A stretch of 7,479 bases of DNA from Candidatus Methanolliviera sp. GoM_oil (GTDB taxonomy: Archaea > Halobacteriota > Methanoliparia > Methanoliparales > Methanoliparaceae). Made by a program: the position numbers and the translations under genes. Of the stretch, positions 5,984-7,479 are shown one piece after another (position 1 is the first letter of the stretch; every line of letters starts with the position of its first letter). The stretch lies in the NCBI GenBank assembly GCA_902158735.1, contig CABGHG010000082.1, positions 1-7,479 of the forward strand, in the 5' to 3' direction. The notes below the pieces were generated by a model. The model was not told where the DNA came from. It did no database searches and saw nothing but the letters and a program-made list of their open reading frames with translations.

Positions 5984-7060
5984 ATGGATTTCTTTGATAT
6001 AGCTGGAGAGCATAAATCTAAGTGGATGCAGCTTCCGAGGATCGTGGTAATTGGGCATAGAAAGATCCGCGACGTTGGAGAAGTATGTAGAGGGTTGGGA
6101 TTAAGTGGGAGCGCTTTGATCGTTAGTGGACCAAAGACGAGCAAGATAGCTGGAAATGCGGTGAGCGATACCCTGAGAGAATGCGGGATCGAGACGAGAA
6201 TAAAAATTATAGCAGATGCGAGCATGGAAGAGGTGAAGAGGACAGAAAAATTAGCAGGGGAGATGGGAGCAAATTTTTTACTCGGCGTTGGCGGAGGAAA
6301 ATGTATCGATATCGCCAAAGCAACTTCTTTTGCGCTTGGTATGCCTTTCATAAGCGTTCCAACGGCCGCATCCCACGATGGAATCACCTCGTCAAGGGCT
6401 TCCATATCTGGAGGTGGTAACACGACATCCGTGGAGGCGCATGTCCCAATCGCCGTCGTGGCAGATACGGAACTGATATCTAAGGCGCCTTATAGGCTAC
6501 TTGCATCTGGATGTGGAGATTTGATATCGAATTATACAGCCGTGAAGGACTGGCAGTTGGCTTATAGGCTTAAAAATATTGAATACAGCAGTTATGCTGC
6601 GGCATTGTCCCAGATGACGGCACAGATGATAATCGAATCTGCCGATACGATTAAAGAGGGGTTGGAAGAGTCGGCATGGATAGTGGCCAAAGGGCTCGTC
6701 TCAAGTGGGGTTGCAATGAGCATAGCAGGGTCTTCCTTTCCCGCAAGTGGATCAGAGCATAAATTTAGTCATGCACTCGACAAAATAGCTCCAAAACCGG
6801 CGTTGCACGGTGAAGAGTGCGGGGTTGGTGCTATAATGATGATGTATCTACACAGAGGAGACTGGAACTTGATAAGGGATACATTAAAGAAGATTGGCAC
6901 TCCTGTCTGTGCCAGCGAGCTTGGAATAGAGATAGAATATATTATAGAAGCTTTAGTGCACGCTCACGAGATTTATCCAGAGAGATACAGTATTTTGGGA
7001 AATGGTATCACAAGGAAGGCAGCGAAAAATCTCGTAAAGATAACCAAGATAGATGAATGA
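5984..7060 (+). CDS. egsA: sn-glycerol-1-phosphate dehydrogenase
   Basis: This 358-residue enzyme (EC 1.1.1.261) reduces dihydroxyacetone phosphate to sn-glycerol 1-phosphate with NAD(P)H. That is the first committed step to the archaeal ether-lipid backbone. It belongs to the iron-alcohol/glycerol dehydrogenase superfamily. The N-terminal Rossmann-like half holds the dinucleotide-binding loop GVGGGKCIDIAK (101-112) and the conserved stretch TAASHDGITSSRAS (127-140). The probable metal ligands are Asp179 in SGCGDLISNYTAVKDW, His259 in SGSEHKFSHALD and His275 in LHGEECGVG. All are present and the length is normal, so it should be functional. Its start is supported by GTGAT 9 bases upstream. 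It is divergent from proS and followed after 11 bases by the UPF0179 gene, with which it is probably cotranscribed. Confidence 0.97.
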   Translation: MDFFDIAGEHKSKWMQLPRIVVIGHRKIRDVGEVCRGLGLSGSALIVSGPKTSKIAGNAVSDTLRECGIETRIKIIADASMEEVKRTEKLAGEMGANFLLGVGGGKCIDIAKATSFALGMPFISVPTAASHDGITSSRASISGGGNTTSVEAHVPIAVVADTELISKAPYRLLASGCGDLISNYTAVKDWQLAYRLKNIEYSSYAAALSQMTAQMIIESADTIKEGLEESAWIVAKGLVSSGVAMSIAGSSFPASGSEHKFSHALDKIAPKPALHGEECGVGAIMMMYLHRGDWNLIRDTLKKIGTPVCASELGIEIEYIIEALVHAHEIYPERYSILGNGITRKAAKNLVKITKIDE

Positions 7061-7071
7061 GGTTAAGGAAA

Positions 7072-7479
7072 ATGAAAGAAGAGACTAAAGTCACCTTAAT
7101 AGGGTCAAAACTTGCCAATGTTGGAACGGAATTTATATTTGTCGGTGCTTCGGATGAATGTGAGAACTGCAAACTGAGAAACAGCTGTATAAATTTGGAG
7201 AAAGGTAGAAGGTATAGGGTAGTAGATAAGAGAGGCGACGTTCTTCACGATTGTGTCTTACACGACGGAGGGGTCAAAGCGGTTGAGGTCGTCGAGGCCC
7301 CGCTTGTCGCCGCAATTGAACCGAAGAAAGCTTTTAGTGGATCAAAGATAACTTATGAACCGATTAACTGTGATATTAGAGATTGCGAATTCTTCGATCT
7401 CTGCCACCCTGAAGGGATCTGGCGAAGGGATACCTGCACAATAACGAAGGTGCTTGGGGGGATAGATGACTGCAGGAAG
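7072..7479 (+). CDS. UPF0179 family Cys-rich protein (3' end outside window)
   Basis: The open frame runs 136 codons to the window edge without a stop, so the gene is nearly complete if it has the usual family length of about 145-150 residues. I recognise the family from its start (KVTLIGSKLANVGTEF) and the Cys pattern CENCKLRNSC (30-39) and CDIRDCEFFDLC (100-111). Further Cys lie at 61, 122 and 134, giving nine in total. The function is not established. The paired Cys clusters suggest a metal or iron-sulfur site, which is inference. ATG at 7072 is preferred because GAGGT (7059-7063) lies 8 bases before it. An alternative in-frame ATG at 7057 overlaps the egsA stop as ATGA and would add five residues (MRLRK), but it has no good ribosome binding site. 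Confidence 0.88.
   Translation, partial: MKEETKVTLIGSKLANVGTEFIFVGASDECENCKLRNSCINLEKGRRYRVVDKRGDVLHDCVLHDGGVKAVEVVEAPLVAAIEPKKAFSGSKITYEPINCDIRDCEFFDLCHPEGIWRRDTCTITKVLGGIDDCRK

Noticed and set aside
5866..6423. Long minus-strand frame opposite the first half of egsA
   Set aside because: It overlaps the proS start and is antisense to a clear enzyme gene. Its translation has no recognisable domain and looks like a by-product of egsA codon use.

Overview
The window reads as chromosomal DNA of a euryarchaeon, probably from the methanogen, ANME or Archaeoglobus-like part of that group. Three things support this. It carries sn-glycerol-1-phosphate dehydrogenase, the enzyme that sets archaeal lipid stereochemistry. 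It carries a UPF0179 protein, a family I know only from archaea. Its prolyl-tRNA synthetase is archaeal/eukaryotic-type with a Cys-rich C-terminal module and a terminal Tyr. Ribosome binding sites match the archaeal GAGGTGAT type and the spacers contain TTTATATA-like boxes. The genus cannot be fixed from the sequence alone.

Left part (about 29-4109, minus strand): a tightly packed three-gene sensory operon. Transcription order is a soluble protein with three PAS domains and a methyl-accepting-chemotaxis-protein (MCP)-like coiled coil, then a 75-residue helical protein whose ATG overlaps the previous stop (ATGA), then 17 bases later a soluble PAS-PAS histidine kinase. Both large proteins start with a similar HAMP-like segment and neither has a membrane segment. 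The MCP hairpin tip, normally the CheA/CheW contact, is strongly altered and carries a small Gly-rich insertion. The neighbouring kinase is an ordinary HisKA/HATPase enzyme, not CheA. This is the most unusual content of the window: possibly a cytoplasmic MCP-to-kinase signalling unit outside the standard chemotaxis pathway.

Middle (4110-4504): an AT-rich spacer of nearly 400 bases. It holds the MCP-gene ribosome binding site and possible TATA boxes, an 11-bp tandem repeat, a perfect 18-bp tandem repeat with T-tracts behind proS, a further inverted copy of the repeat core, a short inverted repeat, and a weak candidate ORF for a 36-residue membrane peptide.

Right part: proS (minus, 4505-5908) is divergent from egsA (plus, 5984-7060) across a 75-bp shared promoter region. 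egsA is followed after 11 bases by a UPF0179 gene that runs off the window end. These are housekeeping functions (translation and membrane lipid synthesis). No tRNA, rRNA, CRISPR array, transposase or integrase was seen.
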